Below the pieces are notes generated by a model. It had not been told where the DNA came from. It searched no databases and saw nothing but the letters and a program-made list of their open reading frames with translations. The position numbers were made by a program, and so were the translations under genes. Shown piece after piece: positions 52,801-61,193 of a stretch of 64,000 nt of DNA. The stretch is from Paraktedonobacter sp964250225 (lineage in GTDB: Bacteria > Chloroflexota > Ktedonobacteria > Ktedonobacterales > Ktedonobacteraceae), in assembly GCA_964250225.1 (NCBI GenBank), contig CAXUEY010000006.1, forward strand, positions 1 through 64,000. Reading direction: 5' to 3'. How positions within the stretch are numbered: the first letter of the stretch is position 1; each line of letters begins with the position of its first letter.

Positions 52801-53168
52801 GGACGCGCAAGGCCAGCGAGAAATATGCTTTCAGTAAAGCATTCCGCTCCGAGAGAAAATACTACTGCGACCTGCTCTCTTTCCATAAGCAACTCGATCC
52901 AGACTTTGCCGAGCAGCGCACTCTCCTGCTGGATATCGTCCGTCCGCACGAGGCCCTTCTCGGAGCGTTGGGCATGCAGGTGCGCCAGTTGGCCGAAACA
53001 GGCAAACTCTGGGTTCCAGAAACCTCGCTATTGGGTAGCCTGGCGCATATGCATCTCAATCGTCTACTCGGTATAGATCGAAGTAGAGAGAACCAGGTCT
53101 ATGCCTTCTGGCGGCACACCCTCGACTCGTTAGAGCGGCGGCCTGGGCAGGAACATGTTCGCGTGTAA
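49884..53168 (+). CDS. lanB: Full-length lanthipeptide dehydratase LanB
   Basis: 1094 aa. The N-terminal glutamylation domain contains LLRYLIRMSTRPTPFGLFSG and NCGSPNGGRTFGRF; the C-terminal SpaB-type elimination domain starts near residue 815 (WAYLKLYAAPSQHEELL; WFFIRYADPEPHLRLRFH). Uses glutamyl-tRNA to activate Ser/Thr and then eliminates glutamate. Full length, not split as in thiopeptide clusters. ATG 49884 is 6 bases after AGAAAGG. Substrates are the two precursors upstream. Confidence 0.92.
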   Translation: MAEQKHATGKQTRPLYTSAGFYMVRAPALPAQTFTLLSAAGHVCLGTAQGNLDAALQASQVQCSTVLQELAAHPQITLALTVASPSLQESLARFQRGEGSPAQHKRTFAGLLRYLIRMSTRPTPFGLFSGVASGTFAQETTTCLAFPALARLRTRPDMSWLLAVLHKVEEDRALVAQLKVALNQTAYLVGERAVLPFADTYGAQDNRAISLRATAVVRKVFELAQQFTPYTELHYAVQHAFPRATTEQVDRVLWQLWEHHFLISELHPPLTDARPADYVLNHLHALQGGDDIKEKLAGVLQGAATLDHVGISAPISLIATLVQQQGDLSSSESKDRLPLQVDSALHLQSSSLHHSIGQAAAQATEFLLRQTPLFNGFRHLQEYRALFLEKYGEQAEVPLLDLLSPENGLDAPAGYEKPPHAYHRPSTIQPPTSGPRDQVLLDLVTTAVNQRSLEVELTEEVQQRLERWSPKREAAPLSLEVYLQLHACSRDAIDRGEWTAVVGRNCGSPNGGRTFGRFFDLLGEPAMESLRYLVEREEALQPDVIFAELSYQPSLARLANVAIRPPLRSYEIVVGTTPSVLPDRVLSLSDLVIGVQQGHFYLRSLHFGKHVRVCQTHMLNTQLAPNVCRFISEIASDGQPFLSSFDWGTVSNAPFLPRLVLKAGPASQIVITPASWQLQDEMITPDGEGSDEACWFRGLQHWREQWRVPRYVYLTEMDNRLLLDLENPLMVAELRDELHKFKGQHRVILDELLPDFEHLWLRDAQNAGYFSEIVVPLLRTDAVDPVATPGVQEKQVVSPPKQVVTTTERNCFPGEDWAYLKLYAAPSQHEELLVGPMREVVQMLQEHELIDRWFFIRYADPEPHLRLRFHAQKASDIQPILAIILPWSAQLARRGQIQRSTLDTYEREVERYGGPEAIDRVEQVFTVDSVLISDILAFQHAHRLTLDPLAVAVFTLDHFFAAWGCDLQQRLAWTRKASEKYAFSKAFRSERKYYCDLLSFHKQLDPDFAEQRTLLLDIVRPHEALLGALGMQVRQLAETGKLWVPETSLLGSLAHMHLNRLLGIDRSRENQVYAFWRHTLDSLERRPGQEHVRV

Positions 53169-53198
53169 CCAGAGCCTGGAAAGGAAAGACGTGTTTCC

Positions 53199-55034
53199 AT
53201 GAGACGCTTTTTCAACCATCTCGCCAGCGTGACCTCTGCCTGGAGGAGGGTGCTCAAACTTATCTGGCAAACCCAGCCCTGGTTCGTGGTGGGTTTGATC
53301 GTTCTGACGGTATTGAGCGGCCTGGTACCCTCAGCGCAGATCCAGCTCACCAGCTCGATCATTGGCAGCGCGGCCCTGGCGATTCGCGCCAGCCATCCGC
53401 AGGCACTGATCAATATGGCGCTGCTTTTTGGGGTGCTGCAAGGTGCTTTACTGCTCGCTAGCGCGCTGTTGGGTCTCGCGAACCAGCAGGTGCAGACCCT
53501 CTTAACGCTACGCTTGAGCAATGAAATCAGCATCAAGGTGATGGAGAAAGCTGCCAGCCTGGATGTGCAGTTCTATGAGGACGATGATGCTTACGACAAA
53601 CTTCAGCGAGCCACCAACGAAAGCGGGTATAGACCCTACCAGATTTTTTATCAGATGACCACGCTTGGCTCACAATTGGTGACACTGGTTTCCGTCGTGG
53701 CTGTGCTCTTCTCCTGGAACTGGTGGCTGGGTTTGTTGATCTTGCTGGCTCCGCTCCCCTCAGTCGGGTCGCGTTTCTTCTACAGTCGGCGGGCCTATCT
53801 GATTGAGCGCGAGCGCGCACCCGCGCGCCGTCGCCTGGCCTACTTCCAATTCCTGCTCACCCACTCTTACTCAGTCAAGGAGATCCGCCTCTTTCGGCTC
53901 GCAAGCTATTTTATTAAGCGCTACAAACAGCTCTATCATGAATTCTACGCGGTCGATAGCCGCCTGGCGCGCCAGCAAACACTCGCCCTGATCCCCTTCA
54001 CCATCCTGACCAACGCGGCTGCTGCGGGCGCTCAGCTCTCTGCTATCGTGATTACCATCGCGACCAATCAACTGGGCTTTCTGGCTGGCTATATCCAGGC
54101 TATCGGAGTAGTTCAGGGCACGATGCAATCACTGCTGAGCGGCATTGCCCAACTCTACCAGAATAACCTCTTCGTGAACAATCTGTTTGAGTTTCTAGAT
54201 ATCCCTGCCAGCCAGATGAAAAGCGGGACTCGGCGCGTTCCCGAACGCCTGCGCAAAGGAATCGAATTTCGCGGGGTCAGTTTCGTCTACCCTGGCACGA
54301 CGACAGAAGTGCTGCACCGTCTGGATCTCTTTCTACGAGCAGGAGAGTGCGTCGCGCTGGTTGGCCATAATGGGGCTGGCAAAACGACGCTGGTCAAACT
54401 GCTCACCCGTCTCTACGAACCAACGGAGGGACACATTTTGATCGATGATATCCCACTCGAAGAATACGATCTGGACGATGTACGCCGACATATCAGCGCC
54501 ATTTTCCAGGATTTTGTCGAGTATGAAATGACGGTGCGTGAGAATATCGGCTTTGGTTCTATCGAGGAGATCCAGAATACCGAGCGTGTTGAGCAGGCAG
54601 CTAGGGAAAGTGGTGCCGACTCTATGATAGAGACGTTGCCTGAACACTATGAGACACTGTTGGGGCGCATGTTTGCCAAAGGGCACCAGCTCTCTGGGGG
54701 CCAGTGGCAGAAAATGGCCCTGGCTCGCGCCTTTATGCGCCGTGCTCCAGTGGTCATCCTTGACGAACCGACGGCATCACTGGACGCCGAATCAGAGTCC
54801 GAGATTTTTGGACGCCTGCAGCAGGTCGCTGCTGGAGCGACCACGCTTCTCATTGCCCATCGTTTCTCTACTGTACGCAGGGCTGATCGCATCCTGGTGA
54901 TCGACCAGGGACGCGTGATCGAAGATGGCTCACACGAGGAGTTACTTCAACATGATGGGACCTATGCTCGCCTGTTTCGCTTGCAGGCGGCTGGATATGT
55001 GGATAGCGTTCCTGCTACCTATAGCAGTAGCTGA
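53199..55034 (+). CDS. lanT: ABC transporter (fused permease-ATPase), lanthipeptide exporter
   Basis: 611 aa. N-terminal six-helix membrane domain without a C39 peptidase, then ATPase: VGHNGAGKTTLVKLLTRLYE, signature LSGGQWQKMALARAF, Walker B VVILDEPTASLDAE. Lack of the peptidase means leader removal needs another enzyme, not found in the cluster. 30 bases after lanB. Exports modified peptides, probably with leader attached. Confidence 0.85.
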   Translation: MRRFFNHLASVTSAWRRVLKLIWQTQPWFVVGLIVLTVLSGLVPSAQIQLTSSIIGSAALAIRASHPQALINMALLFGVLQGALLLASALLGLANQQVQTLLTLRLSNEISIKVMEKAASLDVQFYEDDDAYDKLQRATNESGYRPYQIFYQMTTLGSQLVTLVSVVAVLFSWNWWLGLLILLAPLPSVGSRFFYSRRAYLIERERAPARRRLAYFQFLLTHSYSVKEIRLFRLASYFIKRYKQLYHEFYAVDSRLARQQTLALIPFTILTNAAAAGAQLSAIVITIATNQLGFLAGYIQAIGVVQGTMQSLLSGIAQLYQNNLFVNNLFEFLDIPASQMKSGTRRVPERLRKGIEFRGVSFVYPGTTTEVLHRLDLFLRAGECVALVGHNGAGKTTLVKLLTRLYEPTEGHILIDDIPLEEYDLDDVRRHISAIFQDFVEYEMTVRENIGFGSIEEIQNTERVEQAARESGADSMIETLPEHYETLLGRMFAKGHQLSGGQWQKMALARAFMRRAPVVILDEPTASLDAESESEIFGRLQQVAAGATTLLIAHRFSTVRRADRILVIDQGRVIEDGSHEELLQHDGTYARLFRLQAAGYVDSVPATYSSS

Positions 55035-55061
55035 AAAGTTTGAACTATTCAGCTACTGCTA
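55022..55061 (+). terminator. Hairpin at the end of the lanthipeptide operon
   Basis: TAGCAGTAGCTGAA (55022-55035) exactly complements 55048-55061; it overlaps the lanT stop codon. No clear T-run. Confidence 0.55.
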
Positions 55062-55462
55062 GCAGTTGGCTTTCAGCTGATCCGTCATAGGCTTAATGTT
55101 TGCAACTGCCACTATAGAGGGCCTCTGCCACGGCTGTTTAATCCCTTTACAATTTCACGGGCAGTCCCATTTTTGGTAGTAGCACTTTTGGGTGCCTGCT
55201 CTGCTTCATAATTTGCTTTCTTGTATACTAATCAACTATAATGACCGCGATCATAGGGGTTTCATTCAGTTGAGAGAGCCTGTTGAAACAAGGGAGTGCA
55301 GAGATCGGAGCATGTGGCGATCCGCACACCTTTTTAGTGCAAGAAACGCAATAGCAGGCAGAAAAACCCATATTTTGCCCATGCGACGCATCAGTGCCAG
55401 ATACGTTTCTGGCTGGCCTTTGTTGTTACAGCAACATTACAGCGTTGCTGAGGATTGAAATT
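55062..55462. other. Intergenic region without recognised gene
   Basis: About 400 bases between lanT and the recombinase. No ribosome site with a plausible frame; no tRNA or attachment-site-like repeat seen. Confidence 0.5.
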
Positions 55463-56356
55463 ATGTTGCAAGACGTTGTCGATGAATATCTGGTCGCGCT
55501 TTCCGTCGCGGACCCCGCTCAGGATGGCGCGGCTGTCAAAGTGGCCAACCAGAACACGGTGCTGGCGTATCGCAATGATTTGAGCCAGGCCTGTGGATAT
55601 TTCGCGCGCCAGCAGATCCAGAACTGGCCAGAGGTCACACGCGAGCATCTGGCGGTCTATATGTTGGAGATGCGCGAGCAGCAGGATTATCGTCCGGCGA
55701 CCATCGCGCGCAAACTGGCGGCGTTGAAGGCGCTTTTTCGCTATTTGCGCGCCACCAACCTGATTGCAACCGATCCTCTGGAGAACTTCGAGTCGCCCCA
55801 TGTGACCAGACCGGCGCCGCAAACACTGAGCCGCGAACAGATGGCCAGCCTTTTGGAGCAGATCGAGGTAGCTCAGCCTGCTGGTCAGCGCGACTTTGCT
55901 ATGCTCCACCTGCTCTCGGCCACTGGCATGCGCGTCAGTGAGCTGGTCTCCCTCAACCTTGCTGATTGCAACATCGAGCAGGCCACCGTGCTCTGTCCAG
56001 GCCGTCAGGGACGCAGCAAACGCGAACGCACGTTGCCATTGCCAGCCGCGACTGTCGAGGCCACCCGCCACTATCTGGCGCAGGGGCGTCCTCACCTGGT
56101 CAGTCGGCATCCAGCAGAGCAGGCGCTATTCCTCAATCATCGCGGCGAACGCCTGACGCGCCAGGGTTTCTGGCTTATTATCAAAGGTTACGCGCGCCAG
56201 GCTGGAATCACCGAGATCACGCCGCACGTCCTGCGCCACTCGTTCGCTGTGCTCATGCTGCGCGAAGGCATGGAACTGCGCTCGGTGCAAGAACTGCTGG
56301 GACACGCCCATCTCTCCACCACGCAGGTGTATAGCCGCGTGGTGGGTGAGACATGA
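55463..56356 (+). CDS. XerC/D-like tyrosine recombinase
   Basis: 297 aa, the size of Xer proteins. The N-terminal SAM-like core-binding domain (YRNDLSQACGYFARQQIQNW) is followed by a catalytic domain with Arg in SATGMRVSELVSLNL, HVLRHSFAVLMLREG (His-x-x-Arg), LGHAHLSTTQVYSRV (His and nucleophile Tyr). ATG 55463 chosen over 55394, as it begins at the conserved region. Either a chromosomal Xer or an integrase of a small element next to the lanthipeptide cluster; no att repeats seen. Confidence 0.87.
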   Translation: MLQDVVDEYLVALSVADPAQDGAAVKVANQNTVLAYRNDLSQACGYFARQQIQNWPEVTREHLAVYMLEMREQQDYRPATIARKLAALKALFRYLRATNLIATDPLENFESPHVTRPAPQTLSREQMASLLEQIEVAQPAGQRDFAMLHLLSATGMRVSELVSLNLADCNIEQATVLCPGRQGRSKRERTLPLPAATVEATRHYLAQGRPHLVSRHPAEQALFLNHRGERLTRQGFWLIIKGYARQAGITEITPHVLRHSFAVLMLREGMELRSVQELLGHAHLSTTQVYSRVVGET

Positions 56357-56583
56357 GGTGTTGTTAGAAAGAGAGCAGTGTGAGTACTTTTTATGTTCGC
56401 GTTGCTCTTCAGGGCTTTAGACTACCTCTACCTCCTCTTCATACGAGCTATTTGCTAATCAATGCTTCGCCCAACCTAAATGCATAAAATTTTATTGCAT
56501 CTAGTATTGTTTCACTATGTCTTGTATTGTTCCTATTTGATATTTCACCAAGCAATTATATTGATTTTTCGTTGAAAATTATA

Positions 56584-56611
56584 TTGACTTTTTTATGCTA
56601 TATGTTATAAA
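56584..56611 (+). promoter_or_regulatory. Promoter-like sequence in an AT-rich island
   Basis: TTGACT, 16-bp spacer, TATAAA, about 70 bases upstream of the DUF2690-like gene. The island 56440-56670 is strikingly AT-rich compared with the surroundings. Confidence 0.5.
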
Positions 56612-56682
56612 TATTTATACATGTTGAGTGCATGTATATTTTGTTTGAGTACTCAACTTAGGAGTACTGGAAAGGATTTCTG

Positions 56683-57002
56683 ATGAAGCGTATCGTACTG
56701 CTTCTCACATTGATGCTCGTTATTGTATCAGGGGTTGCTTTTATACCTACAAAACACGCTGCCGCTGAAAGTACCTGTGAAGCTCATCCCAGTGATGCTA
56801 ATTGTGATGGTGGCGATCCGTTTAGTTTGGAGTGTGTGCTAATAATGGTGCCTCCACCGTGACATCGATAAACTTGTTCGACCCAAATAACGGCACATCA
56901 GAGGCTATCGCTGATTTGGAGTTACGCTACTCTAGTGGTTGTCAGACGAATTGGACACGAGCCAGTACGTTCACAATTCACAATTCCGCAGGCGACACTT
57001 AA
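56683..57002 (+). pseudogene. Frameshifted secreted DUF2690-like protein
   Basis: ATG 56683 encodes a signal peptide (LLLTLMLVIVSGVAF, cut near AAA-ES) and the DUF2690-like start CEAHPSDANCDGGDPFSL; frame 1 stops at 56862. From 56835 a different frame resumes the domain (CANNGASTVTSINLFD; LELRYSSGCQTNWTRAS) and stops at 57000-57002. Removing one GT from GTGTGT (56832-56838 region) restores a single 105-aa protein. The frameshift is either real, slippage-based, or an assembly error. Confidence 0.75.
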
Positions 57003-57041
57003 GAGGACAGTTGCACTATTTACCCTGTACAACTGTCCTCT
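57002..57041 (+). terminator. Terminator of the DUF2690-like gene
   Basis: AGAGGACAGTTG (57002-57013) exactly complements 57030-57041, loop 16. Begins at the stop codon. Confidence 0.65.
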
Positions 57042-57081
57042 GTGGATTTTCTAACAATTACAGCAATTAACTGTAAAATAC

Positions 57082-57753
57082 TTATGGGCCAGTGATTTGA
57101 ATCTGACGTCCATACAATTTGTAGTGGATGCCCCTCCAATCAGACAAGACACACATATAATAAGTGCCTGGTGCTACAGTGGGAGTGAGAGTATAGGCCC
57201 AGGTTGTACTACCATTGGCGTTACAAGGTTGAACTTGAGTTCCGGTGGTAAAGTTCAGAGCATTAGGAGTCTCTAGAGGGAAAGGCGAGCTTAATCCATT
57301 AATATTGTGCAGAATGGCGTAATTATTGGGACTCAAGGCTGCATTTGTTCCATTAAAGTCTGCCGTGAGCCAGAGTCTGCATGTAACATCAGGTACATTG
57401 ATGGGCTTGTTCGTATCTTTGTAAACAGCTTGGGCAGAGAAAGTATAATTCGTGGTGCCATCCGCGATCTCTGGCGATGAAGCATGAGTGATAACTGGAT
57501 CACCTAAGAAGACATTCTCCACTGTAGGCGTGACAGTGACGCCGGGCGAAGGCGTGTGGTGGACCACGGGCGATTGTTTGGGGGTCGTGCTCCTGATGGG
57601 GTGTGGACTACGCCCCAAAAAGCCACCAGCGGCAAAGCCGAAGATCAAACCTGCCAGCGAAAAACACAGGATAGTGGTAGTGATGATGTTGCGCGCGGGT
57701 GGCTGCGTTGGTGTATTCATTCTCATCCTCTGGGGGTTCGTCCACTCTTGCAT
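57082..57753 (-). CDS. Hypothetical membrane-anchored extracellular protein
   Basis: 223 aa. One membrane helix (TTTILCFSLAGLIFGFAAGG, about residues 25-45), then a Pro/Thr linker and a beta-rich extracellular domain (DGTTNYTFSAQAVYKDTNK; YTLTPTVAPGTYYMCVLSDW), Ig-like in appearance. Two cysteines may form a disulfide. The start follows GAAAGGGATATT. Function unknown. Confidence 0.6.
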   Translation of the reverse strand: MQEWTNPQRMRMNTPTQPPARNIITTTILCFSLAGLIFGFAAGGFLGRSPHPIRSTTPKQSPVVHHTPSPGVTVTPTVENVFLGDPVITHASSPEIADGTTNYTFSAQAVYKDTNKPINVPDVTCRLWLTADFNGTNAALSPNNYAILHNINGLSSPFPLETPNALNFTTGTQVQPCNANGSTTWAYTLTPTVAPGTYYMCVLSDWRGIHYKLYGRQIQITGP

Positions 57754-58071
57754 AATATCCCTTTCTGCCCGAATACTGTCTCTTCTGTTGATCTATGGTA
57801 TTTCTCGCTCTGCCTATGTCCTGCTGGAGGCGAGGAAAAGTCGGTGATTGTGTGAGCTATTGTTTTCTCACTATAGCACAAGCAAACGGTTTCTCTCAGC
57901 TTCTAGCCCGATTGGGTGATGCTCGCAGGGAGAACTGGCTATGTGCTCGCTGGGTAGCCCTGGAGGGAAACCAGCACGGCCCGGCATCAGCACGGATCTT
58001 GCGGTCTGTGGTACCATGAGATATGCATATTGGACGCGTAGCGAGTTCGCATGACACGGGAGATTTTCATT
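57754..58071. other. Divergent intergenic region without recognised gene
   Basis: About 320 bases between the hypothetical anchored protein and tatA. I see no repeat, hairpin or convincing promoter. Confidence 0.4.
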
Positions 58072-58413
58072 ATGGGCTTTCATCCACTGGATTTGATTGT
58101 TATCGTTGGGATCGCGCTTTTGATTTTTGGACCCAAAACATTGCAATCGCTCGCGCACACCGCTGGGCGGGGCGTGAATCAGGCAAAAGGGGCGAAGGAC
58201 AAGCTGCTGGCCGAACTCCCAATGGAAGATTTCGCACACATCAACGAGACTATCTCGCGCATTCCGTTAAGTCCGCAACAGGCCGCGCAAAAGATGATCA
58301 GTTCAGCCCTGAAAACTGAGAAGGAGCAGGCACCATTCTCCAACGAGCACAGCGAGGAGCCGCTACCACCTGCTCAAAGGCGGCCTGAGGAAACGGTTCA
58401 CGAGCAGCAATAG
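58072..58413 (+). CDS. tatA: TatA/MttA-like protein
   Basis: 113 aa. A short N-terminal membrane helix LDLIVIVGIALLIFGPK with the FGP hinge, then an amphipathic helix LQSLAHTAGRGVNQAKG, then a charged cytoplasmic tail: the TatA layout. ATG 58072 is 9 bases after GGGAG; ATG 58051 has no site. No tatC nearby. Confidence 0.78.
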   Translation: MGFHPLDLIVIVGIALLIFGPKTLQSLAHTAGRGVNQAKGAKDKLLAELPMEDFAHINETISRIPLSPQQAAQKMISSALKTEKEQAPFSNEHSEEPLPPAQRRPEETVHEQQ

Positions 58414-58495
58414 CTTCTCATCTTTCCTCTTTTTGCGACGAAAAGATGTGGTGGATGGTATCAAAGGTATCAAGTCGGAATAAGGGTCAAAAAAC

Positions 58496-60613
58496 GTGGT
58501 ATACGATAAGCGAAATCGTGATCTCACTGAAGATGCGCCAACGGAACTTGTAGCATTGCTGGCGCGCGACCTTTCACGCCTGCAAGTTGTGCTTCAGGAG
58601 GCATTGGGAGCGCGTTCGGGGCCAGAAGAGGGCAGCGATGCCTGGCTGCTCCTCAATGCACTGGTCAGCAGTCAGCATACAGAATATATAGCGCGTTTTG
58701 AGCAATCGGGCCGCGCCCTGGCTGAGCAGGGTGGGAAGCTCGAAACCCGTCTGCAAGGGCTGCACACCTGTGTGGACGCGCTGGTGAAAGAAACGAGCCT
58801 TTTATTTGCTGAACAGTCTCATCTCCAGTTCGAGGCGCTTTCGTTGCTGCTGCAGCTCCATTCCGCCGCGTTATTGGCTCTGACCAGAGGATATCAGCGC
58901 GTGATAGAACGCCAGATGGCGGAGCGGCGGGAGATGGAGGAGCATCTGGAGCGGCGTTTGCAGACGCTGCAACGCATCAATAGTATCAGCAATTCGGCGG
59001 TGGATCTCGATCAAACGCTGGAGGTGACGGCGCAGAAGGTCGCAGAAGAGCTGGGCGTTGAACTCTGCTCGATCTTTTTCTACGACGAGATGCAGCGCAT
59101 TCTCACCCTGCGCGCAACCAATGGACCACGTCCGCTGGGTGGGATGCACTATGTTTTGCGCCTGGGCGAGGGCTATAGCGGCTGGGTGGCGGACAAAGGG
59201 CGGCCCCTTCTCGTGCGCGATACGCTGGCCGAAGGCGCGTTCGCGCCAGAGGCGCGGGCCTATGGACCTGAGTACCGTGGGTTGATGGCCCTGCCGATTA
59301 TCTTTTTCGGCAACGTTGAGCGCCTGATCGGAGTGATCAGCATCCAGACTGCGGAGGCGCGCGAATTCAACGGTGAAGAGATCAACTTTCTGGAGGTGGT
59401 GGCGGGCATTATCGCGATCAATAGCGAGAATGGGCGCCTCTACGAGCAGACCGACGAGCAGTTGCGCCGCAAGGTCCACGAACTGGCGACCATCCACCGC
59501 GTCACCGGGATTATTGCTTCTACCCTGGAACTGGACCGCGTGCTCCAGATTATTACCACCCAGGCGGTGCAATTGAGCGGGGCCGAGCGCTCGTGTATTT
59601 TTGAACTTGATCCGGCGCGTCAACACCTGAATATTCTGGCCCATTATGGGCTGCATGGTGCGGACGTGAGCGGTATTCATGTGCCCGTGGGCGAGTGTTG
59701 CGCTGGCCGCTCGGTGGAGTCAGGCCAGCCCACGCGCGCGATTGATTGTTTGTATAGCGACGAACACTGTTTTCTGCGCCAGGACCCGATGGTCTCGTCG
59801 GATATCCATTCGGTGCTCTGTGTGCCTTTACAGGTCAAACGCAAAGTGCTGGGTTGCATATGCATCTATAGCAGCCATCGCCATCTGCTCAGCCCGGAGC
59901 AGATGCAACTGGTCGTGACCTTCGCCAACGAGGCCGCGATTGCGATTGATAATGCGCGTTTGTATGAAGAGACACGGCGCGGTCTGGAGCTCAAGTCGGT
60001 GCTGCTGCGCGAGCTGCATCATCGTGTGAAAAACAATCTGGCAACCGTGGCGGGCATTCTCTCCCTGCAACGCCGCCGCACGAAATCGCCCGAAGTGCGC
60101 TATATCCTGGCCGAGAGCGTGAACCGCGTGCAGGGACTGGCCGCGACGCACGACCTGCTCTCGCACGAAGATGTGAGCGAGGCGCGGGTGGACGATATCG
60201 CGCGCAAGATTGTGGGCGTGGCCAACGCAAATATGCGCCCGCCTGAGACGCACATCCGTTTTGAGGTCGCGCCGTGCGATATCGTCGTCTCGTCGCGCGC
60301 CGTGGCAATCCTGGCCCTGGTGCTCAACGAGATGGTCTCGAACGCGATCAAGCACGGGATGCGCGGCATGAGCGAGGGTACGGTCTCGATTCGCGGCTAC
60401 GAGGAGCGCGACCAGATCGTGGTTGAGGTATTTGATACCGGCCACGGCCTCTCAGAACCGCTGGAGGATGAGAACACAGAGGGCCTGGGCCTCTCTCTGA
60501 TTCGTAATTTGATCGGCGACATTCACGGCCAGTTTAGCCTGAGCCGTACAGAAGAAGACCCGCCGCGCACGCGCGCTGAGGTGCGTTTTCCACTGGAGCG
60601 CCAGCATGCATAA
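58496..60613 (+). CDS. Soluble histidine kinase with two GAF domains (HisKA_2 type)
   Basis: 705 aa, no membrane helix. Residues ~60-160 are helical; GAF1 about 165-310, GAF2 about 330-490 with a Cys/His cluster (GECCAGRSV; YSDEHCFL) that might bind a ligand or metal. HisKA_2 core LLRELHHRVKNNLATVAGIL with phospho-acceptor His; ATPase with NEMVSNAIKHGM and GLGLSLIRNL. The start is GTG 58496 after AAGGG. Its partner is the receiver protein 61 bases downstream. Confidence 0.85.
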   Translation: MVYDKRNRDLTEDAPTELVALLARDLSRLQVVLQEALGARSGPEEGSDAWLLLNALVSSQHTEYIARFEQSGRALAEQGGKLETRLQGLHTCVDALVKETSLLFAEQSHLQFEALSLLLQLHSAALLALTRGYQRVIERQMAERREMEEHLERRLQTLQRINSISNSAVDLDQTLEVTAQKVAEELGVELCSIFFYDEMQRILTLRATNGPRPLGGMHYVLRLGEGYSGWVADKGRPLLVRDTLAEGAFAPEARAYGPEYRGLMALPIIFFGNVERLIGVISIQTAEAREFNGEEINFLEVVAGIIAINSENGRLYEQTDEQLRRKVHELATIHRVTGIIASTLELDRVLQIITTQAVQLSGAERSCIFELDPARQHLNILAHYGLHGADVSGIHVPVGECCAGRSVESGQPTRAIDCLYSDEHCFLRQDPMVSSDIHSVLCVPLQVKRKVLGCICIYSSHRHLLSPEQMQLVVTFANEAAIAIDNARLYEETRRGLELKSVLLRELHHRVKNNLATVAGILSLQRRRTKSPEVRYILAESVNRVQGLAATHDLLSHEDVSEARVDDIARKIVGVANANMRPPETHIRFEVAPCDIVVSSRAVAILALVLNEMVSNAIKHGMRGMSEGTVSIRGYEERDQIVVEVFDTGHGLSEPLEDENTEGLGLSLIRNLIGDIHGQFSLSRTEEDPPRTRAEVRFPLERQHA

Positions 60614-60674
60614 GGTCTATGTTGGTCTGTTTTGATGTTTCAGCATGTATTTGTTGTTGTGGAGGTGTAAATAC

Positions 60675-61193
60675 ATGAACGAGCGGGATTCCTCACCAAA
60701 GAGGGTAGCACAGTCGGACGCGCAGGCCAAACCCACGCGTATTATGGTTGTGGAGGATGACGCGAATATCCAGCAGGTGCTCTGCGTGTACCTCAAGTAT
60801 TCCGGGTTTGAAGTGCGTGGCGCCTCGGATGGCCAGGAGGCTATGGCGCTCATTCCTCTCTTTGCTCCGCACCTGATTGTGCTGGACCTGATGATGCGCC
60901 CTGTGAATGGGTGGGAAGTCTTGCATTGGTTGCGCGCGCGCCGCCAGGAAGCGCCACCGGTACTTGTTTTGACCGCGTTGAGCAGACTGGAAGATCAGGT
61001 CCACGGCTTTGAGGAAGGGGTGCTTGAGTATCTCACCAAGCCAACGCAGCCAGGCATTATTGTCGAGCGCATTCGGAAAATCCTCGCGCTCTCCAGCGAG
61101 CAGCGCGCGCTTTTACAGCGCCAACGCCGCGAGCAGCAGCGCAAGACCCTGGAAATGATCTCTGCTGCGCAGCCTGATGAGTTTATCTATTAA
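60675..61193 (+). CDS. Stand-alone receiver-domain response regulator
   Basis: 172 aa. IMVVEDDANIQQVLCVYL, phospho-acceptor in IVLDLMMRPVNGW, switch Lys in EYLTKPTQP; then a helical, Arg/Gln-rich tail without DNA-binding domain. ATG 60675 follows GGAGGTGTAAATAC. Output likely by protein interaction. It overlaps the convergent kinase gene by 11 bases. Confidence 0.85.
   Translation: MNERDSSPKRVAQSDAQAKPTRIMVVEDDANIQQVLCVYLKYSGFEVRGASDGQEAMALIPLFAPHLIVLDLMMRPVNGWEVLHWLRARRQEAPPVLVLTALSRLEDQVHGFEEGVLEYLTKPTQPGIIVERIRKILALSSEQRALLQRQRREQQRKTLEMISAAQPDEFIY

Noticed and set aside
55192..55458. 88-codon frame between lanT and the recombinase
   Set aside because: No ribosome site, no recognisable protein character, overlaps the recombinase start region.
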